From: Rhodoferax sp.
Lineage (GTDB): Bacteria; Pseudomonadota; Gammaproteobacteria; Burkholderiales; Burkholderiaceae_C
Length of the DNA stretch: 40,457 nucleotides
Assembly: GCF_010365055.1 (NCBI RefSeq)
Contig: NZ_JAAFHA010000028.1
Span: forward strand, 1-40,457
Reading direction: 5' to 3'
The notes beneath the pieces were generated by a model. It saw nothing but the letters and a program-made list of their open reading frames with translations, did no database searches and had not been told where the DNA came from. The position numbers and the translations under genes were made by a program. Position 1 is the first letter of the stretch; each line of letters begins with the position of its first letter. Below are positions 6,927 through 14,983 of the stretch, one piece after another.

Positions 6927-9900
6927 TGAAGGCCCTGCGCATCAGCCTCTATCTGCTCGCCGCCACGCTCTTGGGGGCGCTGACTCTCGCGGGTGCGTTG
7001 TGGGTGTGGAGCGGTACCGGCAGCTCGCTGGCGAGCTCGCTGGGGCAGTTGGCGCGCTACCTGCCCGCCGGGCAAAAGCTGCAGGCCAAGGATGTCAGCG
7101 GTTCATTGCGCGGCGGCGGCAGCATCGGCTGGCTGCGCTGGCAGCGGGGTGAGCTCAGCGTCGAACTGGTTGACGTGACGATTGCCTGGTCGCTGCGTCC
7201 GCTCTTGGGCGGTGAGTTGCGCCTGGGCCAGGTGGCGGCCCGGCGCCTGCGCATTGAAGACCGCCGCCCCGCCGCGGCGCCGGTTGCCGGCACACCGCCG
7301 AACAACCTGCGCCTGCCTTTGAAAGTGGATGTGCCGTTCAGCGTGGATACGGTGGAATTCTCCGGCTCGGGCGGCTTGGCGCTTGCCGCCACCGGGTTCA
7401 CAGGGCATTATATTTTTGATAGCTACTCGCACAGACTGGACGCGGGCCAGGTGCATATTTCATCTGGAAACTACCAGATCAGCGCCAAGGTGCAGGCCGA
7501 GGCGCCGATGGCCTTGTCGGTTCAGGTGGACGGCAGCGTGGCAAGCCACGTGCCATCGCGCGAGCAGCCGGTCATGGTGCAGGCTCATGCCACCCTCACG
7601 GGGGCGCTGGCCGGGCCTGAGGCGGCGCTGGCACTGCAAGCCGAGCTGGTGCCGTCCTTGACGTCACCGCCCGGCGGGAGTGCGCAGACGATGCAAGCCA
7701 ACATCAAAGCAAGCATCCAGCCCTGGCAGCCGCAACCGGTCGCCAGCCTGGAGGCGCGCTGGCAGGCGCTGGACCTGGCTGCGCTGTGGCCGCAAGCACC
7801 GCAGACGCGACTCGGCGGCAGCGCCAGCGTCACCCCGGCAGGCCCTGGCTGGCACGCCGGCCTGCAAGTCACTAACACGCTCAGCGGCCCGTGGGATCTG
7901 CAGCGCCTACCGCTGCAGCAGCTTGATGCGAAGGTCGAGTTCCTGCACGGGCAGTGGGCGGTCAAGTCGCTGCAGGCGAACGGCGCCGGTGGTCGCCTTG
8001 AAGGCCAAGGGGCGTTCACCGCTGCCACAAGCACCGCCAGTTCAGCCCAGTGGCAGGGCAGCGCGACCCTGCATGGCATCAATACCGCGGCACTGGACTC
8101 ACGGTTGGCAGCCACCACGCTGGACGGCCATTTGAGCGCGCAGCAGGCGCCATCGGGCATCGCCTTCGAGGCGCGCCTGCAACCCGCCAAAGACAAGCGC
8201 GCCGACACCAGGACTGCTGTCCCCAAGAGGGCTTTGGCCGAGAACAATGCCACCCTCAAGCGCACGCTGGACGGCCTGCGGCTGCAGACCATCCATGCCC
8301 AAGGCGTGTGGGCCGCGCCGACGTTGACGCTGAGCACGCTGTCGGTGCAGACCGATGACGCGCAGCTACAAGGCAAGCTGACATTCCAGACTGTCAGCCG
8401 GGCGGCCGAGGGCCGGCTCACCCTGAGTGCGCCGGGCGTCCAAGCGGCGTTGGCCGGGCACATGGCCAGCGATCGCGGCCAAGGCGAGTTGAGCGCGCGC
8501 ATCCTGGATGCGGCACTCGCGGCGCGCTGGCTGGCCCGCCTGCCAGGCACCCCCTTATTCTTGAGTCAGTCATCTGTGCAGGGCGCGCTTGATCTCACCG
8601 GTCGCTGGCAAGGCGGCTGGCAACAGCAAGGGCAAGGCTTGCAGATAGAGGCCAGCCTGCGTGCGCCCAAACTCGATCTGCAGGCTGCGGGCCAACCCAA
8701 GGAGCAGGCCCTGCATTTGCGCGACTGGCAGGCGGACCTGTCAGGCACGCTGCGCGCCCTGAGCCTGTCAACGCGAGGCCAGGTCGAGACCGGCACGCAG
8801 CGCCTGCAACTGCAGGCGCAAGCGAGTGGCGGACGGATCAACGAGGGTCTCTGGCAGGCGCGCCTGGACGCCGCCCAACTGAGCGCGCGGGACACGCGCA
8901 AACCCGGCGTTTGGACCGTGCAGTTGAGCGACAGCGTCAGCGTCAATTGGAAGCAAAGTGGCACCACCCGAACGCTGGACACCACGGCCGGCGCGGCACG
9001 CTTGACGGGCCCGGTGCCCGGCACGGCCACGCTGAATTGGCAACCGCTTCGCTGGTCGCAGCAAACGACCGGTACGACCGCGCGCACCGAATGGCGCACC
9101 CAGGGTCGCATCACAGACCTGCCGCTGGCCTGGCTGGACCTGCTCGGTCAAAGCCAGATGTCCAATCTCGGCCTGCGCGGCGATCTGCTGTTTGGCGGCC
9201 AGTGGGATGCCACCAGTGCCGAGACGCTGCGCGTGCGCGCCACGCTGGAGCGCACCAGTGGTGACCTGCTGTTGCAGACCGATGGCGCCGCCAGCAGCAC
9301 CGTGCATGCGGGGGTGCGGGCCGCACGGCTGCTGGTCACGACCGAGGGCGATCGGCTTGCCGCCAGCCTGAACTGGGACAGCGAGCGCGCCGGTCAGGCC
9401 CGCGCCGAGTTCAGCACGCGCCTGCAACGCCAGGACGGCAGCTGGACCTGGCCCTCGGATGCCGCGCTGGCCGGCAGCCTCAAGGTTCAACTGCCGCCGG
9501 TGGGTGCCTGGTCGCTGCTGGCGCCGCCGGGTTGGCGACTACGTGGCACGTTGGAGGCTGACGCGATGCTGTCGGGCACGCGTGGTGCGCCGCTTTGGCG
9601 CGGCAACTTGTCGGCGCAAGACCTGGCGGTACGCTCGGTGGTCGATGGCATTGATTTCAGCCACGGGCGGCTGCGCGCCAGCCTGGAGGGTCAACAACTG
9701 AACATTGATGAATTCACCCTGCAGGGGGCGGGCGGCGCCAGCGGTGGCCTGCTCTCCATCAAAGGCTCAGTACGGTGGTTGCCAGCGGCCGGCCCGGATG
9801 CCAAGGCCGTCGCTCGCCTGCGCATGGAACTCGAGGCCACGCTGGCGGCCTTGCGTGTCAGCGCACGCGCTGATCGGCGTTTGGTGGTATCGGGCCAGTT

Positions 9901-10816
9901 GTCCGCCCGCCTGCTGGATGCCAAGCTGGCGATTCGCGGCAACCTCAAAGCCGACTCGGCCCTGTTTATCCTGCCGGAAGACACAGTGCCGAAGCTGGGC
10001 AGCGATGTGCTGGTGCGAGAGCCTGCGAAAGTGCAGGCAGGCACGCCGGCACCAACCGCGGCCGCAACCACATCAACGGCCACGGCAGACCAGCGCCTGG
10101 CGCCCGACGTGGCGATCACGCTTGACCTCGGCCCCGACTTTCAGGTGCGCGGGCGTGGCCTGGCCACCCGGCTGGCGGGCAGTCTGGAACTGCGAAGCGC
10201 CGGGCGCGACCTGACGCCAAGCCTTAGCGGCGCGCTGCGCACGGTACGTGGCACTTACCGGGCCTATGGCCAGCAGCTTGCCATTGAGCAAGGTGTGCTG
10301 CGCTTCTTCGGTCCCTATGACAACCCGGCGCTCGACATTCTGGCCATTCGGCCCAACTTGCAGCAGCGCGTGGGCGTGCAGATCAGCGGTACCGCGCTGT
10401 CCCCGGTGGTGCGCCTGTATGCCGAACCCGACCTGCCCGAGTCCGAAAAACTGGCTTGGCTGGTGCTCGGGCGCTCGGGCGCCAGCGGTGGCGCCGAGAC
10501 GGCGATGCTGCAGCAGGCCGCACTGGCGCTGCTTGGCGGCAATGAGAAAGGCATCTCCAGCGGCTTGGCGCAGGCCCTGGGGTTGGACGAACTATCGATC
10601 AGCGGCGGCGCCAGCACCAATGGCAGCACAGGGGGTGCCACGGTGACGCTGGGCAAGCGCCTGTCACAGGATTTCTACGTCGCCTACGAGCGCAGCCTGG
10701 CGGGCACGTTGGGCACGCTTTATATCTTTTATGACCTGTCGCGCCGCTTCACCCTGCGTGCGCAGGCCGGCGAGCAAAGCGCCGTGGACCTGATCTTCAC
10801 CCTCCGCTATGACTGA
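6926..10816 (+). CDS. tamB: TamB, translocation and assembly module inner-membrane subunit
   Basis: A 1296-residue protein with an N-terminal membrane anchor (about 5-27) and a very long periplasmic beta-taco region. The conserved C-terminal TamB domain (formerly DUF490) shows as YRAYGQQLAIEQGVLRFFGPYDNPALDI, the segment ending in LVLGR, and the final FTLRAQAGEQSAVDLIFTLRYD. Length is close to the family norm (about 1260 in E. coli). It bridges the periplasm to TamA, encoded immediately upstream. One oddity: codons at about 7411-7453 (reading IFDSYSHRLDAGQVHIS) look derived from the dispersed repeat found elsewhere in the window, absorbed in frame. A tRNA gene follows within 40 bp. Confidence 0.92.
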   Translation: MKALRISLYLLAATLLGALTLAGALWVWSGTGSSLASSLGQLARYLPAGQKLQAKDVSGSLRGGGSIGWLRWQRGELSVELVDVTIAWSLRPLLGGELRLGQVAARRLRIEDRRPAAAPVAGTPPNNLRLPLKVDVPFSVDTVEFSGSGGLALAATGFTGHYIFDSYSHRLDAGQVHISSGNYQISAKVQAEAPMALSVQVDGSVASHVPSREQPVMVQAHATLTGALAGPEAALALQAELVPSLTSPPGGSAQTMQANIKASIQPWQPQPVASLEARWQALDLAALWPQAPQTRLGGSASVTPAGPGWHAGLQVTNTLSGPWDLQRLPLQQLDAKVEFLHGQWAVKSLQANGAGGRLEGQGAFTAATSTASSAQWQGSATLHGINTAALDSRLAATTLDGHLSAQQAPSGIAFEARLQPAKDKRADTRTAVPKRALAENNATLKRTLDGLRLQTIHAQGVWAAPTLTLSTLSVQTDDAQLQGKLTFQTVSRAAEGRLTLSAPGVQAALAGHMASDRGQGELSARILDAALAARWLARLPGTPLFLSQSSVQGALDLTGRWQGGWQQQGQGLQIEASLRAPKLDLQAAGQPKEQALHLRDWQADLSGTLRALSLSTRGQVETGTQRLQLQAQASGGRINEGLWQARLDAAQLSARDTRKPGVWTVQLSDSVSVNWKQSGTTRTLDTTAGAARLTGPVPGTATLNWQPLRWSQQTTGTTARTEWRTQGRITDLPLAWLDLLGQSQMSNLGLRGDLLFGGQWDATSAETLRVRATLERTSGDLLLQTDGAASSTVHAGVRAARLLVTTEGDRLAASLNWDSERAGQARAEFSTRLQRQDGSWTWPSDAALAGSLKVQLPPVGAWSLLAPPGWRLRGTLEADAMLSGTRGAPLWRGNLSAQDLAVRSVVDGIDFSHGRLRASLEGQQLNIDEFTLQGAGGASGGLLSIKGSVRWLPAAGPDAKAVARLRMELEATLAALRVSARADRRLVVSGQLSARLLDAKLAIRGNLKADSALFILPEDTVPKLGSDVLVREPAKVQAGTPAPTAAATTSTATADQRLAPDVAITLDLGPDFQVRGRGLATRLAGSLELRSAGRDLTPSLSGALRTVRGTYRAYGQQLAIEQGVLRFFGPYDNPALDILAIRPNLQQRVGVQISGTALSPVVRLYAEPDLPESEKLAWLVLGRSGASGGAETAMLQQAALALLGGNEKGISSGLAQALGLDELSISGGASTNGSTGGATVTLGKRLSQDFYVAYERSLAGTLGTLYIFYDLSRRFTLRAQAGEQSAVDLIFTLRYD
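7411..7453 (+). repeat. Diverged copy of a dispersed repeat inside tamB
   Basis: The stretch starts TATTTTTGATAGCTACTC and ends in GCATATTTC. GATAGCTACTC is identical to the start of the intergenic copy at 21504, and the further spacing (GGGC.AG near the middle, then ATTTC) follows the same order. The second half has diverged towards GC-rich coding sequence. It is read through in frame, adding about 14 codons to tamB. I infer an old insertion that was domesticated; chance similarity of the second half cannot be excluded. Confidence 0.55.
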
Positions 10817-10837
10817 AGCTTGCGGGCCGCCGCCCCT

Positions 10838-10843
10838 TACAAT
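10838..10843 (+). promoter_or_regulatory. Probable -10 box of the tRNA-Arg gene
   Basis: TACAAT lies 10 bases before the mature 5' end of the tRNA. It is followed by a GC-rich discriminator (GGCGCGCC) of the sort seen at stringently controlled stable-RNA promoters. I see no good -35 box at 17 bp; the region overlaps the end of tamB. Confidence 0.45.
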
Positions 10844-10853
10844 GGCGCGCCTA

Positions 10854-10928
10854 GCCGCCGTAGTTCAATGGATAGAACGGGGACCTCCTAAGTCTCAAAT
10901 ATGGGTTCGATTCCCGTCGGAGGCACCA
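10854..10928 (+). tRNA. tRNA-Arg, anticodon CCU
   Basis: The cloverleaf can be drawn by eye. The acceptor is 10854-10860 with 10918-10924, the D arm is GTTC/GAAC, and the anticodon stem GGGAC/GTCTC carries the loop CTCCTAA (anticodon CCT). The T arm ATGGG/CCCGT has the loop TTCGATT. The discriminator is A at 10925, followed by an encoded CCA (10926-10928). It reads the rare arginine codon AGG. The acceptor stem has one mismatch, G4 against A69, where a T at position 4 would restore pairing; the rest pairs well. It lies just after tamB and before a hairpin terminator. Confidence 0.92.
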
Positions 10929-10930
10929 AG

Positions 10931-10961
10931 CGCCGCACATTGTTCACCGTGGCGGGTTTTT
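10931..10961 (+). terminator. Probable terminator after tRNA-Arg
   Basis: CGCCGC (10931-10936) pairs with GTGGCG (10949-10954), including one G-T pair, around a 12-base loop. GG and five Ts (10957-10961) follow. It starts 2 bases after the encoded CCA, the usual place for a tRNA terminator. The stem is modest. Confidence 0.6.
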
Positions 10962-11025
10962 CTGTGGCCTCAAACGGTGTCACCGGATAACATGACCCAC
11001 CAACACTCTTCGGCAGTGCCCGTCC

Positions 11026-11871
11026 ATGAAAACCAATCCAAACGCGAATGTGCCGGAGCGCAGCAAGCCGGTCAAGGCTTTGACCAAAGTGCTGGGTGAC
11101 ACCAAGAAAGTCAAGGTCCTGGTGGATGAGGCCGCGCAGGATCTGTCTTCGGTCAACTCGGATTTGAAGCAGGGGCTGGAGGCGCGGAGCCGACCGCCCG
11201 GTATCGAAAAGGCGCTTGAAAAGAGCGAAACCGTTGAAGACAAAGTGCAGGAGGCGGCCGACAAGCTGTCGATCGTCAATGCGGCGCTGAAGGCCGAGGT
11301 CCATGAGCGACATGTGCTTGAGAGTAAGCTGGAGGCCGTCACGGAACGAGAAGAAGCCTCTCGCCACGCTGCCGTTCATGATTCCTTGACTGGCCTGCCA
11401 AACCGGGTGTTGTTCAATGACCGGCTGGAACACGGTCTGGCGCAGGCGAAACGGCACGGCTGGAACTTGGCCGTGATGTTCATCGACTTGGATGATTTCA
11501 AGAAGATCAACGACTCCTATGGCCACGACGCCGGTGACAGCGTCTTGAAAACAATTGCGACACGACTCACGGAAACAGTGCGCGACGATGACACAGTGAG
11601 TCGCCATGGGGGCGATGAATTCTTGTACCTGCTCACGGCGGTCACAAACGAGCAAGACCTCTCGGTGGTCGCAGAAAAAATCATTGCATCCATTCAGGCA
11701 CCGTGTCAGTTCCAGGTTGGTGATCGCACTGTCAATCAAAGCATCAGCGCCAGTCTGGGAATTTCAATCTTCCCGAAAGACGGTGACACCGCGGAAGCCT
11801 TGATTCAGGGCGCGGACAAGGCCATGTATCGCGCGAAGAAAAGCAGCTGCCGCTATGCCTTTGCGCAGTGA
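11026..11871 (+). CDS. GGDEF-domain diguanylate cyclase
   Basis: A 281-residue soluble protein that should make cyclic di-GMP from two GTP. The N-terminal 110 residues are charged and helical, probably a coiled coil for dimerisation, with no recognisable sensor domain. The catalytic domain (about 112-278) begins HDSLTGLPNR and carries an intact GGDEF at 195-199. An RDDD sequence at 186-189, five residues before it, matches the RxxD inhibitory site, so product feedback is likely. The domain ends with the expected ADKAMYRAKK. No signal peptide or membrane segment is seen. The gene stands alone between the tRNA terminator and a structured intergenic region. Confidence 0.93.
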   Translation: MKTNPNANVPERSKPVKALTKVLGDTKKVKVLVDEAAQDLSSVNSDLKQGLEARSRPPGIEKALEKSETVEDKVQEAADKLSIVNAALKAEVHERHVLESKLEAVTEREEASRHAAVHDSLTGLPNRVLFNDRLEHGLAQAKRHGWNLAVMFIDLDDFKKINDSYGHDAGDSVLKTIATRLTETVRDDDTVSRHGGDEFLYLLTAVTNEQDLSVVAEKIIASIQAPCQFQVGDRTVNQSISASLGISIFPKDGDTAEALIQGADKAMYRAKKSSCRYAFAQ

Positions 11872-11918
11872 GCGCGCACCGCACGGAACGGGAACTCCGG
11901 ATGTCGGCAAAAACTTGA

Positions 11919-11942
11919 CCTCTGTGCGTCAACACACAGAGG
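11919..11942. other. Strong hairpin between the GGDEF gene and the DUF3096 gene
   Basis: CCTCTGTG (11919-11926) and CACAGAGG (11935-11942) form a perfect 8-bp inverted repeat with an 8-base loop. No T-tract follows, so it is not a classic terminator. It could be a protein-binding site, a 3' mRNA stabiliser for the GGDEF transcript, or part of a leader RNA. Confidence 0.45.
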
Positions 11943-11984
11943 AAAGCAAGCCGTTCTTGTAAGCTGCAAACCGGCATCGCTGGA

Positions 11985-12014
11985 TTGACCTGCGCGATGC
12001 AATCGCCCTAAACA
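11985..12014 (+). promoter_or_regulatory. Possible sigma-70 promoter for the DUF3096 gene
   Basis: TTGACC (11985-11990) and TAAACA (12009-12014) are spaced 18 bp apart, 24 bases before the start codon at 12038. The -35 matches five of six consensus positions; the -10 is weak. This would place transcription start just before the A-rich stretch and AAAGG ribosome binding site. Confidence 0.35.
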
Positions 12015-12037
12015 TTCATCACAAAAAAAGGCTCGCT

Positions 12038-12190
12038 ATGAACATCACCCTCCACCTGATTCCCATCGTGTCGCTCATCGCTGGCATCCTGATTCTCATC
12101 ATGCCGCGACTGCTGTCGACGATCGTGGCCATCTATCTGATCATGGTCGGTTTGGTCGGGCTGTTTGGAACGGGCAATTTCTTGCGTTGA
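12038..12190 (+). CDS. Small membrane protein, DUF3096 family
   Basis: A 50-residue, very hydrophobic protein with two predicted membrane segments (about 6-22 and 28-44) separated by MPRLLSTIV. The sequence IPIVSLIAGILILIMPRLL with YLIMVGLVGLFG fits DUF3096, a family of roughly 50-residue inner-membrane proteins of unknown function that is widespread in proteobacteria. The start has an A-rich leader with AAAGG 7 bases upstream. It ends 15 bp before the converging iron permease gene. Nothing nearby indicates a role. Confidence 0.8.
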   Translation: MNITLHLIPIVSLIAGILILIMPRLLSTIVAIYLIMVGLVGLFGTGNFLR

Positions 12191-12205
12191 GTGGGCCGCA
12201 CTGAC

Positions 12206-13831
12206 TCAACCGGAAGGCGCGCGCAGCGTCCGACTCAGCAGCATTACCGGGATCAATCCCACCAGCACCAGCGCCAGTGATGGCAGTGCGGCTTCGCCCA
12301 GGCGCTCGTCGCGCGCCAGTTGGTACGCCACCACGGCCAGCGTGTCGCTGTTGAAAGGGCGCAGAACCAAGGTGGCGGGCAGCTCTTTCATCACGTCCAC
12401 AAACACCAGCAGGGCAGCCGCAGCCGTGGAGCGCTTGAGCAGCGGCCAATGCACCAGGCGCAGCAGGCCCAGGTCACCCGTGCCCAGGATGCGGGCCGAG
12501 TCGTCAAAACTGCTGGGGATTCTGGCGTAGCCGCTTTGCACTGACTGCAGTGCCACGGCGCAAAAACGCACCAGATAGGCCCAGATCAATCCGACTGACG
12601 TCGCCGTTAAAACATAGCCCACGCTGCTTTGTGGCGCCAGCGCCTGCAGCCAGCCTACCGGTAGCAGCAGCCCCACCACCAGCACCGCGCCGGGCACCGC
12701 GTAGCCCAGGCCTGCCAGTTGCACCGCCAGACGCGCGGGTACATCGGGCCGGCGGCGCAGGTTAAAGGCCAGGAACAGGGCGAGGCCGACGGCCAGCACT
12801 GCGCTGATGGCACCGAGCCGCAGGCTGTTCAGGGCCCAGCCGACGAACAGTGGCCAGGACAGGACTTGCCAGTCGGCCACCAGCGGGCGCAGCATGAACA
12901 ACACCGGCAAGACAAAGCCGAGCAGTACCGGCACACTGCACAAGCCCCAGGCCAGCCAATTCTGGCGCCCCCGCAACTGCAGCGCTCGCGCGTCCAGGGC
13001 GTTGGCGCGGGCGCCTCGGGTGGTCACAAAGCGCAGGCGCTTTTGCGACCGGTGCTCCAGCCACAAAAGCAGGGCCACCAGCGCCAGCAACATGGTGGCT
13101 AATTGCGCTGCGGCAATGCGGTTGTCCATGGACAGCCAGGCCTTGTAAATGCCGGCGGTAAAGGTCTGGATGCCGAAGTAGCTCGAAACGCCAAAGTCCG
13201 CCAGCGTTTCCATCAAGGCCAGCGCCGCGCCAGCGGCGACAGCCGGGCGGGCCAGGGGCAAGGCCACTTCCAGGATGCGTCGGCGCATCGGTGCGCCCAA
13301 CAGGCGCGCGGCTTCCATCAGATGCGTGGCGCTTTCGCCCAAGGCGCTACGCGCCAGCAAGTAAACATACGGGTACAGTGAAAAAATAAACACCCAGGCC
13401 GCGCCGCCCAGACTGCGAATCTCGGGCAGTACCCGTCCTTGCAGACCCAGGCTGCTGCGCAGAAAGGTTTGCAGGGGGCCGCTGTACTGCAAAAAGTCGG
13501 TGTAGGCATAGGCCACGACGTAGGCCGGCATGGCCAGGGGCAGCAGCAGGGCCCATTCAAAAACCCGGCGACCCGGGAAATCAAACAGCGTGACAGCCAC
13601 GGCGGTAGACAAACCCACCAGAATCACGCCGACGCCCACCATGACACACAGACGCACGGTGGTCCAAACGTAGTTGGGGAGCACCGTGCCGCTCATCTCG
13701 CGCAGAATTTGCGCGGCCGCCAGGCCCGAGTCGCCCCATGGCAACCAGGAGGCCAAGACCGTCAGCACCGGCAGCATGAACGCCAGCGTCAGGGTCAGCA
13801 GCAGCAGTTGGCGCAGGCGTGGAATCAGCAT
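12206..13831 (-). CDS. Iron(III) ABC transporter permease, FbpB-like
   Basis: A 541-residue inner-membrane protein made of two fused permease halves, as in FbpB/AfuB-type ferric iron transporters. About twelve membrane segments are visible. Each half has an EAA-type loop for contact with the ATPase: EAARLLGAPMRRRILEVALP near residue 175 and DSARILGTGDLGLLRLVHWP near 455. The frame opens with a TTG at 13843, but the ATG at 13831 is more likely. It is divergent from the ATPase gene at 13889, and the shared short promoter region contains a Fur-like site. No periplasmic iron-binding protein (FbpA) gene is next to them, so that component must be encoded elsewhere. Confidence 0.88.
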   Translation of the reverse strand: MLIPRLRQLLLLTLTLAFMLPVLTVLASWLPWGDSGLAAAQILREMSGTVLPNYVWTTVRLCVMVGVGVILVGLSTAVAVTLFDFPGRRVFEWALLLPLAMPAYVVAYAYTDFLQYSGPLQTFLRSSLGLQGRVLPEIRSLGGAAWVFIFSLYPYVYLLARSALGESATHLMEAARLLGAPMRRRILEVALPLARPAVAAGAALALMETLADFGVSSYFGIQTFTAGIYKAWLSMDNRIAAAQLATMLLALVALLLWLEHRSQKRLRFVTTRGARANALDARALQLRGRQNWLAWGLCSVPVLLGFVLPVLFMLRPLVADWQVLSWPLFVGWALNSLRLGAISAVLAVGLALFLAFNLRRRPDVPARLAVQLAGLGYAVPGAVLVVGLLLPVGWLQALAPQSSVGYVLTATSVGLIWAYLVRFCAVALQSVQSGYARIPSSFDDSARILGTGDLGLLRLVHWPLLKRSTAAAALLVFVDVMKELPATLVLRPFNSDTLAVVAYQLARDERLGEAALPSLALVLVGLIPVMLLSRTLRAPSG

Positions 13832-13855
13832 GGAGGTGGTCAATGGGTGTTGTGC

Positions 13856-13876
13856 AAATGAGAATTGTATGCATTT
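13856..13876. promoter_or_regulatory. Fur-box-like site between the divergent iron transporter genes
   Basis: The 21-bp stretch reads AAATGAGAAT, one T, then GTATGCATTT. The left half AATGAGAAT matches a good Fur half-site. The right half matches its complement only at the outer end, so the palindrome is imperfect. The position fits repression of both genes: it lies 13 bases before the assigned ATPase start at 13889 and 25 bases before the permease start. Confidence 0.5.
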
Positions 13877-13888
13877 AGAATGGCTGCC

Positions 13889-14983
13889 ATGTTTCTGGAA
13901 ATTTCACAACTTTGCGTCGCTTATGCGGGCGCCAGCGAGCCTGCGGTGCGGGAGGTGTCTTTTGGCCTGCATGCCGGCGACATCGGTGTGCTGATCGGGC
14001 CATCCGGCTGTGGCAAAACCACCTTGTTGCGGGCGGTGGCCGGGCTGGAACCGGTGGCAGCGGGCAGCATCAAGCTGGCCAGCCGCGTGGTGAGCAGCGC
14101 CAGTGTCAATGTGGCGCCGCAGCAGCGCGAAGTGGGCATGGTCTTTCAGGACTATGCCTTGTTCCCGCATTTGAATATCGGTCGCAATGTTGACTTTGGC
14201 ATCCGCCATCTGCCGCCCAAGGTGCGTGCAGAGCGCGTGGACGAAGTGCTGCAACTTGTCGGCCTGGCGGGCTTCGAGGCGCGCTTTGCGCATGAGCTCT
14301 CGGGTGGCCAGCAGCAGCGGGTGGCACTGGCGCGGGCGCTGGCACCGAAGCCGCGCCTGCTGCTGCTCGATGAACCTTTCTCCAATCTGGATGTGGACTT
14401 GCGCGAGCGCCTGGCGCATGAGGTGCGCAGCATCCTGAAGACGGCCAACACCACGGCACTGTTTGTGACGCACGACCAACTGGAGGCTTTCGCCATTGGC
14501 GACAGCATCGGCGTCATGCACGAGGGCCATTTGCACCAGTGGGACGACGCCTACACGCTGTACCACCGTCCAGCGTCCCGCTTTGTGGCCGAATTCATCG
14601 GCCACGGGGTGTTCACGCCGGCCACGCTGCGCGAGGTGAACCAGCAAGTCGTCGTTCACACCGCGCTGGGCGATCTGACCGATAGGGCGGGCTGTCCGCT
14701 GCCGAGTGCTTTTGCAGATGGTGACTGCGATGTGCTGCTGCGCGCCGATGACATCGTGCATGACGACGATGCGCCGGTGCAGGCAGAGATCTTGCGCAAG
14801 TCGTTTCGCGGCGCCGACTTCTTGTACACCCTGCGCCTGGCCAGCGGTGACACCGTGATGGCCCTGGTGCCCAGCCATCACGACCACAAGGTCGGCGAGT
14901 GGATCGGCATTCGGGCCCAGGTGGACCACGTGGTCACGTTTCCAAGAAGTGAGGCCTTGACCGCCGTCAAGTCGCCCGGGTAG
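13889..14983 (+). CDS. Iron(III) ABC transporter ATP-binding protein, FbpC-like
   Basis: A 364-residue ABC ATPase. Walker A is GPSGCGKTT at 37-45. The Q-loop is VFQDYALFPH, the signature LSGGQQQR, Walker B LLLLDEPFSNLD, and the switch histidine is in FVTHDQLEA. The C-terminal extension after about 240 is a TOBE-type regulatory domain, as in ferric iron importers. Starts at 13880 or even a TTG at 13865 are possible; I chose 13889 because the family normally begins close to this methionine. It energises the divergent permease. Its 3' end overlaps the converging LysR gene by 17 bp. Confidence 0.87.
   Translation: MFLEISQLCVAYAGASEPAVREVSFGLHAGDIGVLIGPSGCGKTTLLRAVAGLEPVAAGSIKLASRVVSSASVNVAPQQREVGMVFQDYALFPHLNIGRNVDFGIRHLPPKVRAERVDEVLQLVGLAGFEARFAHELSGGQQQRVALARALAPKPRLLLLDEPFSNLDVDLRERLAHEVRSILKTANTTALFVTHDQLEAFAIGDSIGVMHEGHLHQWDDAYTLYHRPASRFVAEFIGHGVFTPATLREVNQQVVVHTALGDLTDRAGCPLPSAFADGDCDVLLRADDIVHDDDAPVQAEILRKSFRGADFLYTLRLASGDTVMALVPSHHDHKVGEWIGIRAQVDHVVTFPRSEALTAVKSPG

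Noticed and set aside
7585..8550. 321-codon antisense frame inside tamB
   Set aside because: Its composition (serine, arginine and alanine rich) is that of a shadow frame, and tamB is continuous through it.
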